DNA of 64,000 nucleotides from Williamsoniiplasma somnilux (GCF_002804005.1 NZ_CP024965.1:248001-312000), one strand, 5' to 3'. Positions 11,086 to 21,739 are shown, numbered from the stretch's first letter. Notes: generated by a model from the letters alone, not told the origin. Program-made: numbers and translations.

Positions 11086-11856
11086 ATGAATATATTAATG
11101 CTAGGTGACATTTATGCAAAACCAGGGCGTGATGCAATTGCTAAAAATTTGAAACAAATTATAAAAGAAAACCATATTGATTTTGTTATTGCTAATGGAG
11201 AAAATATTTCACATGGTAAAGGAATAAAGTACGAGCACTATAAATTTTTAAAAGATATGAGCATAGATGTAGTTACAAGCGGTAATCACATTTTTAAACA
11301 ATCAACTACTTTGGAATTTATTGATGATGTAAATGATTTATTAAAACCCGCAAATATGAGTAGTTATACACCAGGGCCCGGATTTGTGATTGTAGAAAAA
11401 AATAACAAAAAAATTTGCGTTCTTAACCTCTTGGGACAAACTTTCATGGAACCTTGTAACAACCCTTATGAAATAATGGATGCTTTTTTAGAATTTGCAT
11501 TAGATTATGATATTTTAATGGTGGATTTTCACGCTGAAGCTAGTGCTGAAAAAATTGCTTTTGCTCTATACTACGATGGTATTATCACAGGGTTTGCTGG
11601 AACTCATACTCATGTTCAAACAGCTGATGAACGAATTCTTCCTAAAGGAACTGGTTTTATAACTGATTTAGGAATGACAGGAGTTATTAATTCTGTGATT
11701 GGAGCTAATCCTAAAGAAGTCATTTTCAAAGAAAGGACTCAGTTGCCAGCAAGATTTAAACCAGCAGAAGGGGCTACACAACTTTGTGGTTCTATTTTTG
11801 AAATAAATGAATTAACTAACAAAGTATCTATGATTAAAAGAATATTTTTAAAATAA
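11086..11856 (+). CDS. ymdB: YmdB-family metallophosphoesterase (2',3'-cyclic-nucleotide phosphodiesterase)
   Basis: A 256-residue dinuclear-metal phosphoesterase. The family hydrolyses 2',3'-cyclic nucleotides and affects biofilm and RNA turnover in Bacillus. Metal ligands sit in MLGDIYAKPGRDA (N-terminus), NGENISHGKGI, TSGNHIF, VDFHAEASAEK and GTHTHVQTAD, all in family order and spacing. Length is normal. It follows ylxM by one base, in the same transcription unit. Confidence 0.93.
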   Translation: MNILMLGDIYAKPGRDAIAKNLKQIIKENHIDFVIANGENISHGKGIKYEHYKFLKDMSIDVVTSGNHIFKQSTTLEFIDDVNDLLKPANMSSYTPGPGFVIVEKNNKKICVLNLLGQTFMEPCNNPYEIMDAFLEFALDYDILMVDFHAEASAEKIAFALYYDGIITGFAGTHTHVQTADERILPKGTGFITDLGMTGVINSVIGANPKEVIFKERTQLPARFKPAEGATQLCGSIFEINELTNKVSMIKRIFLK

Positions 11857-11874
11857 AATTTGCGGAGGTTTTTT

Positions 11875-12840
11875 ATGGATATGCAATCAGTATTAAAAAT
11901 TGTACAAATTATTTTAAGTGTAATAATAACTTCTTTAATTGTTTTGCTTTTAAGTGTTTTGTTTTACAAATTAAAAAATCTTTATTCATTAAAGTTTAAA
12001 GCTGAGTTAAAACAAAAATCAGAATTTATTGATAATAAGTTCTTTATTACTGATGATCAATATCAATTGCATTTATTAGGTTCATTAAAATCGACAGCAA
12101 AAAATATTTTTATTGGAGTTCACGAATTAGGAATGAATAAAGAAGATTTTACTGACTTTGAGAAATTCTTTAAAGATGATGAAAATAATGCTTTTATTTG
12201 TTTTGATCAAAGAAACTTTGGCCAAAATATTCCTGAACAATCTCCAAGTTTTTCAAGTGTTTTATTTGATTTAAACAATATGATTAATATTATTAAAGAA
12301 AAATATTCCCAATCAAAAATTATTTTAATTGGAGAGGGCTTTGGTTATTATTTAGCGCTCTATGCAGGTTGAAAAAATGTTAATGTAAGTTCCATAGTTG
12401 CTCTAGGACCTATTACAAGAATGCCTTACAATTATGGAGCAGCAGATCGAGCAAAGATCTTTTCTTCTTGATTTTTTTCTCACAACCGTTTAATTCCTGT
12501 GTTAATGAAAGGGATTGATTCTTCCAATAACCAAGTTTTTGTAAATGAAATTGATACAAATATGATGACTAAAGGTTTCATTACTACTAGACAATATTAT
12601 CAATTAAAAAGAATTTCGAAAATTAGTTTAAAAAAAATGAAATCAATGAACATTCAACAATTAATTATTCAACCTAAAAATGACGTTTATTTGAATTATG
12701 AAAAATTACAACAGTTGATACAAAAAACAATTCTTACTAATTTAAAAATTGTTTATATCGAAAACGCAAAACATTTTATTTTAAAAGAAAATATGAATCA
12801 ATTAGCATTTGAAGAAATTAAGAAATGAGCTACAAAATAA
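11875..12840 (+). CDS. Membrane-anchored alpha/beta-hydrolase-like protein with altered nucleophile elbow
   Basis: A 321-residue protein with one N-terminal membrane segment (about residues 6-33) and a cytoplasmic or surface alpha/beta-hydrolase-like domain. I start it at the ATG at 11875, seven bases after GGAGG, not at the in-frame TTG at 11860 that lies upstream of the RBS. The nucleophile elbow reads ILIGEGFGYYLALYAG: the usual GxSxG serine at residue 155 is Gly. Candidate acid (NDVYLNYEKL, about 269) and His (NAKHFIL, about 299) positions remain. It may be a non-catalytic member or use another residue. The stop overlaps the next ATG (TAATG). Confidence 0.72.
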
Positions 12841-14240
12841 TGAAAAAAAGATTTAGTTGAAAGTATATTTCTAATATTCTTTTTTCAAATAGAGATTTAG
12901 ATCGTGTATTTTTCATGTTGGGATTATTTTTGTTTGTGCTGTCCACAACTTTTTATGTAACTGATTGATATTTGATAGTTGATGCAATTTCAGAAAACGA
13001 AAAATATGTTCATAACTGATTTGTCGTTAAAGGAATTATCGCCTTTTCCGTTGTTTCGGTTTATTTAGGAATTAACGGTGGTTTTTGATTATTTATTGCA
13101 TTTGCCCCACACTATCGAATCGTTCATCGTAAAAATGATTTAAAAATTGCAGCTATGTTATCTTTAAATATTTTAGGATTATTGTTAATCCAGTATATTG
13201 TAGATAATTATGAAGATCCAGAAGAAACTTTTTCTTCTTTAATTATGACTAACGATGCTTATTTTAATAAAAAAAATAAACTTCAACAAAATTGATTTAT
13301 GTTTTTTAGTGTTTTAACAATAATATTGGTTCCTCCAATGTGATTTTCTACTTTGCTTAATATTTCGGAATCTAAACACGCTTATCTTGAAGAATCTGAA
13401 ATTCGTGCCCGTTTAGCGGTTAATTGTTTTTCGATGTTTTCAATAATTCCTCCGTTTTCTATTGTTTTTCTAAAAATCAGTATGAGTAAACCAATGTTGC
13501 TTTCTTGATTATCTGAATACGATGAAGATATGCGTATAAAAGGCAAAGGTTCTGACATTTGACATGTATCTTTAAACTATTTAACATGATCAATGTATTG
13601 AATTATTTTGTCTGGATTAACAGGAACAACAATTTTTTTGGCTATAGTTTTAGGCAATCCTGGTTTTGTTTCAAAACTAAATACAAAATTAATTTATATA
13701 CTTTATATTGTTCTTCTTGTGATGATGTTTTTTACATTGTTTCAAAAATATTATTTAGATTTTAATCGTGAATATCCAATTTGAATGTCCATTTTGGAAG
13801 TTATAACATTTAACCCAATTTTAATTATTGTGAGTTTTATATTTGTGTTCAAAACTAATAGGATTAAAAATACAGGATTAAAAATATATATTAAAAAAAA
13901 CATGGATAAAAGAATGGTTTTACCAATTGCCTTTAACTTAATTGTTATTATTATCACAGCTTTAATTCATTACTTTGGCCCGATTCTAAATCGCAGTGAA
14001 CTTTGATTTAATTATGTTGAATATGATCCTGTTGATATTTTAATTATTGTTTTGTTCTTTTTATCAATCTATTGATTTATCTTAAATATAACAAAAACTT
14101 TTAGCTATGTTAATTACTTGGCCAATTTAAAGACATGAAATTTAATTGACTCATTTTCATTAAATTTTATTGGTTTGTTGATTAATGCTGTTGCTCAAAA
14201 ATTTAAGTTTAAATTAAATGAAGAAATGCTGTGAATTTAA
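12840..14240 (+). CDS. Multipass membrane protein of unknown function
   Basis: A 466-residue protein with roughly nine to eleven hydrophobic segments, short charged loops and about 17 TGA Trp codons. It begins MKKRFSWKYISNILFSN and the ATG overlaps the stop of the hydrolase-like gene, so both are made from one message. I do not recognise the family. The layout (two N-terminal helices, a charged loop near residues 125-150, then a long series of helices) would suit a transporter or polymer export protein, but no diagnostic motif is visible. The coupling suggests it works with the preceding membrane-anchored protein. Confidence 0.75.
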
Positions 14241-14261
14241 TCTTTAATACAGCGTTTTTTA

Positions 14262-14290
14262 TTACCTTTATAAGGCTATTTAGTTATAAT
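14262..14290 (+). promoter_or_regulatory. Promoter of metK
   Basis: TTACCT (14262-14267), a 17-base spacer and TATAAT (14285-14290). A start near 14297 gives a leader of about 23 bases before the ATG at 14320. No room for a SAM riboswitch. Confidence 0.5.
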
Positions 14291-14319
14291 AAAAATTGTA
14301 GAAAGTGAAAAAAAGAAAT

Positions 14320-15462
14320 ATGAGAAATTTATTTACTAGCGAATCTGTTTCAGAAGGACATCCTGATAAAATATGTGATCAAATTAGTGATGCTATTTTA
14401 GATGAAATTTTAAAACAAGATCCAAATGCAAAAGTTGCATGCGAAACTTTTGCAACAACAAACTACCTTTTGATCGGTGGACAAATAACAACAACTGCTA
14501 AAGTTGATTACGAAGCAATTGCTCGTGATGTTTTAAGAAAAATCGGCTATAACAATGATGATTATGGAATTAATGCTGAGACTTGCAAAATTGATATTAA
14601 AATTGAAGGTCAATCTCCCGATATTGCTTTGGGGATTGATTTAAATGCTCAAACAATCGGAGCAGGAGATCAAGGAATTATGTTCGGATATGCAACTAAT
14701 GAGTCTAAAACATATTTACCTTTAGCAATTACCTTGTCTCATGAATTAGTTTATACAGCGACTAAACTACGCAAAAATAAAGAATTTAAATGAGCAAGAC
14801 CAGATATGAAATCACAAGTAACAATTGATTACACCAATAAAAATAAACCAGTGATTGATACAATTTTAATGTCTATTCAACATGATGAAAATTTTAATGA
14901 ACAAGAATTTAAAACTTATGTAAAAAAACACATTATGGACAAAGTAGCTTTAGATTTCGGTTTAAATACAGATTTTAAAGTTTTGATTAACCCAACTGGT
15001 AAATTTGTAATCGGAGGACCTCAAGGAGATACAGGTTTGACAGGTCGCAAAATTATTGTTGATACTTATGGTGGATATGCACGTCATGGTGGAGGAGCAT
15101 TTTCTGGTAAGGATTCAACTAAAGTTGATCGTTCAGCCGCTTATATGGCTAGATATGCTGCAAAAAATTTAGTCGCTGCAGGGTTAGCTGATAAATTAGA
15201 AATTCAAGTTTCATACGCAATTGGAAAGCCTGAGCCTGTCTCAATTTTTGTAGAGACCTTTAAAACAAATCACGTTAATCAAAAAATTATCGAACAAGCA
15301 TTATTAGAAAATTTCAGTTTTTCAGTAATTGATATGATTACAAATTTAAAATTAAGAGAACCGGTGTTTTTAAAAACGGCAACTTATGGTCATTTTGGTA
15401 AAGATCATTTCGCTTGAGAAGAACTAGACAAAGTTCCATTACTAAAAAAATATCTAAAATAG
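14320..15462 (+). CDS. metK: S-adenosylmethionine synthetase
   Basis: Makes S-adenosylmethionine from methionine and ATP, the methyl donor for the rRNA and tRNA methylases. The 380-residue protein begins MRNLFTSESVSEGHPDKICD, the family N-terminus with the ATP-binding HPDK. GAGDQGIMFGYAT is the diagnostic hexapeptide region and GGGAFSGKDSTKVDRSAAYMAR the second one (conserved core GGGAFSGKD). TGA Trp codons occur near the middle and end. An in-frame GTG at 14305 is an alternative start; I prefer the ATG because the GTG lies too close to the likely transcription start. The RBS is weak. Confidence 0.96.
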
Positions 15463-15495
15463 ACAAATTTTTTTAAATTGTACATAGGAGTAAAT

Positions 15496-16158
15496 ATGAA
15501 ATTAGAAGTTATTGCAAAAGATTTGCAAGATATTATTGAAATCAATAAATCTACAGCAGATCGAATAGAATTTTGTTCAGAACTTGAAGTAGGAGGATTA
15601 ACTCCTGACCGTAAAGATATCATTAAAGCTGGTGAAATATCTAAATTACCAGTTAATGTAATGTTACGACCAACAGCAAGAGATTTTTATTATACAGATG
15701 CTGAATTTGAGCAAATGGTTGAAGATGCAAAGTTTATTGATCAAACAAAAGTTGCAGGAGTGGTCGTAGGAATTATTACTCCTAACGGAGAAATTAATGT
15801 TGAAAGAATGAAAAAAATTATTGCATTAGTTGGCAATAAAACTATTACCTTTCATAAAGCTTTTGAACAATTAAAAGATCCAATTAAATCTTTATCAATT
15901 TTAAAAGAACTAGGGGTTAAAACTGTTTTAACATCTGGTAAATTAAATATTAATGAATCTTTTGATTTGTTAAAAGATTTAACAAATCAAAAACAAATAA
16001 TTATTCTTGCTGGTGGTGGTGTTGATTTTTCTAATATCAATAAAATTGTTTCAATTGTTAATGAAGTTCATGTTGGAACCGCAGTTCGTGAATCAAAATC
16101 TTGAAATGTGCCTATTTCAATTGCAAAAATTAACGAGATGAAAAAACATTTACTTTAG
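15496..16158 (+). CDS. cutC: CutC family protein
   Basis: A 220-residue TIM-barrel protein of the CutC family, historically called a copper homeostasis protein; its biochemical role is unsettled. Typical motifs are RIEFCSELEVGGLTPDRKDI near the N-terminus, NVMLRPTARDFYYTDAEF, VVVGIITPNGEINVERM, TFHKAFEQLKDP and the C-terminal AGGGVDFSN. ATG at 15496 follows AGGAG. It starts 33 bases after metK and probably shares its message. One TGA Trp lies near the C-terminus, so the standard code would cut off the last 18 residues. Confidence 0.93.
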
Positions 16159-16184
16159 AAAGGTCACTAGACCTTTTTATTTTG
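16159..16184 (+). terminator. Terminator after cutC
   Basis: AAAGGTC pairs with GACCTTT over the loop ACTA and is followed by TTATTTTG. It begins one base after the stop. Confidence 0.8.
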
Positions 16185-16211
16185 TAAAATATATTTATTA
16201 AGGATATTCAA

Positions 16212-17516
16212 ATGAAGGACATAAAAATAATTGGAGCTGGATTGGCAGGTTGTGAGTCAGCTTATCAACTAACTAAAAAAGGTTATAAAGTTAAACTCTA
16301 TGAGATTAAAGAGATAAAAAGAAATGATGTGCAAAAAACTAATTTATTTGCTGAATTAGTTTGTTCCAACACATTAAGAAGTAAATCTTTTAAAAATGCT
16401 GTTGGAATTCTAAAAGAAGAAATGAAGCAATTTGGTTCTTTAATTTTAAAAGCGGCTGAATTTGCTAAAATTCCTGGAGATGATGCTTTAGCAGTTGACC
16501 GTGAAATTTTTTCTAATTTCATTACCCAAGCGATTAAAACGAATTCTAATATTGAAGTAGTTAGCCAAGAAGTTGATAAAATTGATGATGAAAATGATAT
16601 AACTTTAATTGCATCAGGACCACTAACAACTGATAATTTACAAATTGAAATTCAAAGACTAATCGGTAATCAGAAGATGTATTTTTTAGATGCTTCTTCT
16701 CCAATTATTGAAAAAGATTCAATTGATATGACAAAAGTTTATAAGAACTCTCGTCATAAAACCGGTGATGGAGAATACATTTGTGTGCCACTCAACGAAC
16801 AAGAATTTGAAAGTTTCGCTCAAAAATTAAGAAATGCCCAAACTATAGAATTAAAGAACTTTGAAAAAGAAATTTATTTTAAAGGTTGTCAACCAATTGA
16901 AGCAATTGCAAAACTAGGTAATAAAATTCTTTTAAGAGGACCTTTATCGCCTAATAATTTAGAAACTCCAGATAATAAAAAACCTTTTGCTGTTGTACAG
17001 TTACGTCAAGATGATGTTAAAGATAGTTTATATAATTTTGTTGGTTTTCAAACAAATATGAAATGACCAGAACAAAAAATAATTTTATCATCACTACCAG
17101 GAATGCAAAATATTAAAATTTCTAGATATGGGGTAATGCATAAAAACAATTATATTAATTCTCCTAAAATTTTGAATCATAAATTACAAGTTATGCGTAA
17201 AAAAAATGTTTTTTTCGCAGGTCAAATAACTGGTGTTGAGGGTTATGTGGAATCAACCGCAATTGGAATCATGGCAGCATTAGGAATTATTGCAACAATA
17301 GAAAATAAAAAATTACCAAAAATGCCCAATACGATTGTTATGGGATCATTGGTAAATTACATTACTAATAGCAAAATTAAAAAATTTAATCCAATGAAAG
17401 CAAATTTGGGTTTGGTTGATAAATTAACTCCAGGGGTAGAAAATTACGATTATTATTCCAAATCTAAAGAAGACTTATTGAGATATTTTAAAGATATTCA
17501 AAATATATTAAACTAA
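16212..17516 (+). CDS. trmFO: Methylenetetrahydrofolate-tRNA (uracil-5-)-methyltransferase TrmFO
   Basis: TrmFO uses FAD and methylene-tetrahydrofolate to make m5U54 in the T-loop of tRNA. In mollicutes some homologues instead methylate 23S rRNA, so the exact target is open. The 434-residue protein has the FAD fold at the N-terminus ([15 protein letters not shown]), the family motif [11 protein letters not shown], the catalytic-region stretch [16 protein letters not shown] near residues 333-348, and GCQPIEAIA in the middle. A possible -10 (TAAAAT, 16185-16190) lies right behind the cutC terminator. The RBS is AAGGATAT. Confidence 0.95.
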
Positions 17517-17533
17517 TTAAAAAAGGAGTAATC

Positions 17534-18451
17534 ATGAAAATCGTTAAATTAAAACCATTCTATTCCGAGAAACTTTGAGGAGGATCTAAGTTAAAAAACT
17601 TAGGTTTTGATATTCCTGAAAATAAAAAAATCGGTGAAGCCTGAATAATTTCTGCACATAATAACGGCATGACTTTTTTTGAAGAAAAAGATTTAAAAGG
17701 TAAATCTTTAAAATATGTTTTTGAAAATAATCGTCAATGATTTGGAAACTATCAAGGCGAATTTCCTTTATTGGTTAAAATAATTACTGCCAATGATTAT
17801 TTATCAGTGCAAGTGCACCCAACGGATGCTTATGCATTAAAAAAACATCACTCATTAGGTAAACCTGAATCATGATTAATTTTAGATTGTCCCGATGATG
17901 CTTTTTTGATTTATGGTCACAATGCTCAGTCTTTATTTCAATTAGAAGAAATGGTTGCAACTCAACAATGAGATAAGCTTTTAAAAAAAGTCAGTGTTAA
18001 TAAAGGTGATTTTTTATATGTAGAACCCGGAAAAGTTCATGCAATAACCCCAGGAGTTACAGTTTGCGAAGTCCAAAGATCTAGTGATATAACTTACAGA
18101 TTTTATGATTATGATCGTGTTGATGATCAAGGATTACCACGTCAATTAGACATCGAAGATTCAATTAATTGTACAGTAATCCCTGATACTGCTGAACAAA
18201 TTGTTCATCAAGCAAGTGGGCAAATATTTTCTTCTGAATTTTTTTCAATTTATATTATGGACGCAACAAAGGAAAAATATTTTCAAACCATAGAAAATCC
18301 TTATTTTTTAACTTTTACTGTAATTCACGGAAGTGGGACAATTAACGGTCAAAGATTTAGTTTAGGAGAATCAGCAATCTCTTTAGGTGCAGTTGAAAAT
18401 GTTGAATTTTCAGGAGATCTAAAAGTTATTATTGCTTGAATTAGAAAATAA
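17534..18451 (+). CDS. manA: Mannose-6-phosphate isomerase, class I
   Basis: Interconverts mannose-6-phosphate and fructose-6-phosphate, feeding mannose into glycolysis. The 305-residue protein contains the zinc ligands of the family: Gln and His in SVQVHPTD, Glu in KPESWLIL and His in VEPGKVHAITPG, with the Arg/Asp region SSDITYRFYDYDRV near residue 195. A C-terminal cupin half ends at the TAA. The N-terminal two thirds contain many TGA Trp codons. RBS AAAGGAG lies before the ATG, 17 bases after trmFO, so the two genes are likely one unit. Confidence 0.95.
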
Positions 18452-18478
18452 ACCAAAAGCATTTGCTTTTGGTTTTTT
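18450..18478 (+). terminator. Terminator after manA
   Basis: AACCAAAAGC pairs with GCTTTTGGTT over the loop ATTT and is followed by a T tract. Confidence 0.88.
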
Positions 18479-18508
18479 GTTGTTATTTTATTCCTGTTAA
18501 TAAAAGTG

Positions 18509-18514
18509 TAAAAT
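18509..18514 (+). promoter_or_regulatory. -10 of the yhaM-like gene
   Basis: TAAAAT preceded by GTG, 22 bp before the ATG. The same TGTAAAAT form occurs before trmFO. Confidence 0.35.
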
Positions 18515-18536
18515 TAAAGAGATTTGAGGTAGTATT

Positions 18537-19529
18537 ATGAAAAAAATTAAAAGTGTAACAGCTGAAGACAATAATATTGAAATTTTAGCAAGAATTGAAA
18601 AAGTTGTAGTTTCTACAGGCAGTAATGGTAGTGGTTACATGATTATTCATTTAACTGATAAAACCGGAAGATTAGAGGCTCGTAAGTGAACGATAAGTGA
18701 ACAAGATAAAGAAATTATCAAGGCAAATAAATTTTTGTACACTGCTAATGCAACTGCTTCAGAATATCGTAATGTTTTACAATTAAAGATCAATGATTAC
18801 AAAATCATTGATAAAGATGAATTGAGTAATTATGGGTTAACTTTTGATGATTTTTTTATTTCTGCTCCAGTTAATATTGAAAAAGAATACTTTAATTTAT
18901 TAGAAATTTTAAATAATTTAGAAAATAATACATATAAACAAATTACATTAGATTTAATTGAGAAATATAAAAATGATTTTTTAATTTATCCAGCAGCAAT
19001 GAATATTCATCATAATGTTAGAGGTGGTTTGTTTTGACATAGTTATACATTAGTAAAAAACGCTTTAGCAATTAAGGACAATTACAAATATGCAAATATC
19101 GATTGAGAATTGGTTATTTGTGGATCAATTCTCCATGATATTGGGAAAATAATTGAAATTATTGATGAATCAGGAGTTGACTATTCACTTGAAGGCAAAT
19201 TATTGGGACATATTTCAATTGGTAATGCTGAAATTGCTAAAATCGCTGAACAATTAAATCTTTATAAGTTGGAAGATGGTTCAATTAATAAAGATGTAAC
19301 TTTATTGCAACACATGATTTTAGCAAGTCACGGAAAAAATGAATATGGGTCTCCAACAGAACCTGTAATTATTGAAGCAATTATTTTATCAACATTCGAT
19401 AGTCTAGATGCAAGAATTTATCGTGTTAATGATGATCTTAATAAAGTTGAAAATAATGAATGAACTCCAAGAATTATGAGCGAAGAAGGGAAAATGTTTC
19501 TTAATCATTTTAGTAAAAATAAAAAATAA
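18537..19529 (+). CDS. YhaM-like 3'-5' exoribonuclease (OB fold + HD domain)
   Basis: A 330-residue protein with an OB-fold nucleic-acid-binding domain (about residues 15-90, with SGYMIIHLTDKTGRLEARKW) and an HD metal-dependent phosphohydrolase domain. HD ligands are visible in NIHHNVRGGLFWHS, CGSILHDIGK and ILASHGKNEYGSP. This order and length match YhaM/Cbf1, which trims RNA 3' ends in Firmicutes. RBS GAGGT precedes the ATG. It stands alone between two terminators. I am confident of the family; the RNA-degrading role is inferred from it. Confidence 0.9.
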
Positions 19530-19544
19530 TTTCATAAAGATAAT

Positions 19545-19568
19545 ACAAGCGCAAAAGCTTGTTTTTTT
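19545..19568 (+). terminator. Terminator after the yhaM-like gene
   Basis: ACAAGC pairs with GCTTGT over the loop GCAAAA, followed by T7. Confidence 0.8.
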
Positions 19569-19886
19569 GTAGAAAAACCTTAACTATAAAAAATTATAAA
19601 TTGAAATTTACTTTTATTTTTTTAGCAAATCACTTATTAAATATTTTTTTTAATTATGCAAATTAAAATTTATTATTTAAAGCACAAATTTTTATTCATT
19701 TTTTTTAAAAAATTTGTACTTGCCTTTATTAAAACTTATACTTAAAATCAAATATAAGTTTTTTATATGTTCAATTTTAGGCATATCAAAATGAACTCCA
19801 AAAAATAAATACTATTGCATTTTCGCATTTACTCTTTAGGGTTCACTCTAATACATGCTATTTAATTTTTAAATATGATTTATTTA
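19569..19886. other. Gene-free AT-rich stretch
   Basis: No open frame, RNA gene or repeat that I can recognise. It marks the left edge of the surface-protein island. Confidence 0.5.
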
Positions 19887-20501
19887 TTATTTTAAACTGA
19901 TTCCTAGACCAAAATCGGCAGTTAGGTAAGCTTTAGAAAATGAATTTGATTCCAAGACTACTTGTCATGCCAAAAATTGCATATAGTAATGTCCATCTTT
20001 TTGGTATCATGTATATCCAAAATAGGTTTTAACTAAACATTTTGCTAAAATGTCTGTGTATTCATGGTCAACAATTTTATTTTTTCTTACATAATCATAA
20101 AAAGCTGGATCTTTACCACCATATATTTGAACTTTATTTAAATCGTTAAATTCTAAATTAACTTTTGTAGGTCACTTTCACATTAGGTGATCTCCTCCTC
20201 ACTTAAGAGAAATACCATTGGCGTTTATAAAATCTAACGTTTTGTAATTGGGTTTTTCTGTTCCTAAGTCAAAATTTCAAATTGAATTTAATTCTGGTGA
20301 ATCATTTTTTGTGGCAGGAAATGATGTGGTACGTCTAATTTCTCTTGAATGATTGTTATTTCAATACAGAATCTTTTCCTCAGCTTTTGCATCATCACTT
20401 TTTTCTTGTAAAATATTATTTTTTTGCACTGTAGAAACAACAGGGGCAATACTTGCAACGGGTGTTATAATTCCACTTAATAGTGCTATTAATTTAATCA
20501 T
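19887..20501 (-). CDS. Putative secreted protein, unknown function
   Basis: A 204-residue minus-strand protein hidden by about eight TGA Trp codons. It starts MIKLIALLSGIITPVASIAP, a plausible signal peptide with a possible cleavage or anchor site and no lipobox Cys. A polar linker rich in Lys, Glu and Asp follows (residues 25-45), then a compact aromatic domain with GGDHLMWKWP, VQIYGGKDPAFYDYVRK and TYFGYTWYQKDGHYYM. The start is supported by AAGGAGGG eight bases upstream. I do not recognise the family. Its place at the edge of the surface-protein island suggests an exported role. Upstream lie two overlapping dyads (20587-20611). Confidence 0.7.
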
Positions 20502-20932
20502 TTTAATACCCTCCTTTATTTAGTTTTGAATAAAAACAAAAACAAATAGTTGGCCAGAATATTGATCTCGTCTTTATTCACTTCAATGTTAGCACTAACA
20601 CTTTTAAGTGTATATGCTTTTGTTTAATTTTTTTAATAATATTTTTTATAAACTTACTCAAAAATTTATTTATTGATTTTAAATATTTGCATTTTTAATA
20701 AATTATAGCGTTGCATAAAGGTTATATAACACTTTTTAAAAGTTAAATTATTAAAAATTTTAGTATATTTTTTAATATTTTAATTTTTTCTTGATTTTTT
20801 TAAAAAGAATGAATTTTAAATAAATTATATAAAACTTAAAAACTATAAAAAATATTCGTTTACTTCTTAATTTTTTTATCAAAAAGATGTTGATTAAAAA
20901 AATTAGAAAATAGCAAGTAGTATAAAAAAGTT
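20502..20932. other. Gene-free AT-rich stretch with two overlapping dyads
   Basis: Holds the upstream region of the minus-strand secreted-protein gene, including dyads at 20587-20600 and 20598-20611. Nothing else recognisable. Confidence 0.4.
20587..20611. promoter_or_regulatory. Two overlapping 14-bp inverted repeats
   Basis: TGTTAGCACTAACA (20587-20600) and ACACTTTTAAGTGT (20598-20611), each with 6-bp arms and a 2-base centre, sharing three bases. They lie about 90 bp upstream of the minus-strand secreted-protein start. A protein-binding site is possible but unproven. Confidence 0.3.
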
Positions 20933-21446
20933 ATGAATGAAGCAAATTTTGTAAAAAATATTGATTCTTAATGAATTGAATATTTAAATAAAAATGGTAA
21001 TTTTCAAAAGACTAAAAATTTCTGTTTTAAAAAATTAAGGCTGAAAAAATATTAAAACTGGGATATGACAAAATAAAAATAAAATTCATTATTTCATGGG
21101 AGATAAAGTATCTAATAATTTTTTCTTACGAAATAAAAAGTATAAAAAAATGTTTTGCGGCAACAATAATAAAATTATTAAAGATATTGAAAATTGAGAT
21201 GTATGTCACATTTCTGATATGTCTTATACTTTTAAAAATACTAAAAATTTTATTTTTGACATTTCAAAATGAGCAACTTTTAATGTAGCTACAATGAAAA
21301 AGATGTTTCAACGTCTAATAAATTTAATCAAAACATTTGTCATTTTCATAAATATAAAATTTACTAGATAAATGTTCGAAAATTCTAAAGAATTTAATAA
21401 AAATTTGTCTAAATGAGATTGGAAAAATAAACTTAAAATTTCATAA
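20933..21446 (+). pseudogene. Decayed DUF285 gene, relative of the intact gene at 34199
   Basis: Fragments in shifting frames match the intact gene at 34199-34864 in order. Examples are WIEYLNKNGNFQKTK, NKIIKDIENWDV, DMSYTFKNTKNF and the terminal MFENSKEFNKNLSKW (from 21372). Stops (taa in the first 40 bases and several later) and at least two frameshifts break it. The WDxSxVxxMxxMF-type pattern is that of DUF285/PARCEL repeats, which are common in Mycoplasma and Entomoplasma surface-protein regions. I see no way to read it as one protein under code 4. Confidence 0.75.
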
Positions 21447-21513
21447 ATATTCAATTTATGAAATTTTTTGTAAATTTTTACACTTTTATGTATTCAAATG
21501 AATTTTTATATAT

Positions 21514-21519
21514 TATAAT
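21514..21519 (+). promoter_or_regulatory. TATAAT upstream of the first modular lipoprotein
   Basis: A perfect TATAAT, 58 bp before the small ORF at 21572 and 226 bp before the lipoprotein ATG. Probably the promoter of the three-gene block 21740-30783. Confidence 0.35.
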
Positions 21520-21571
21520 TCTCTTGAACAAAAGGTTACAAATATAACATATCTTAGAAGGATTTTATATT

Positions 21572-21652
21572 ATGAAGATTAACACTATTTTATTAAATAG
21601 CGCTGATAAACAATCATATTTTCTAACCGTAAATATCGCACGGTGGAAATAA
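21572..21652 (+). CDS. Possible 26-residue leader peptide
   Basis: ATG follows AGAAGGATTT, a fair RBS, and the frame encodes 26 residues before TAA. It uses a rare TGG Trp. It lies between a TATAAT and the modular lipoprotein, so it could be a leader peptide, or a remnant of a lost gene. No similarity recognised. Confidence 0.2.
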   Translation: MKINTILLNSADKQSYFLTVNIARWK

Positions 21653-21739
21653 TAAAAAATTATTTTACATTAATGATTATCAATATTTAAAAATATTTCG
21701 GAATACACCAGTTTATTTGAATAAACAAGGAGTATTAAT

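Noticed and set aside
11860-11874. TTG start for the hydrolase-like gene
   Set aside because: It lies before GGAGG, so the RBS would be inside the coding part; the ATG at 11875 has proper spacing.
13751-13957. Minus-strand open frame inside the multipass membrane protein gene
   Set aside because: It is the mirror of a long plus-strand frame that is continuous under code 4, and it has no RBS.
14241-14319. SAM riboswitch before metK
   Set aside because: The space is about 80 bases and the predicted message starts near 14297, leaving no aptamer.
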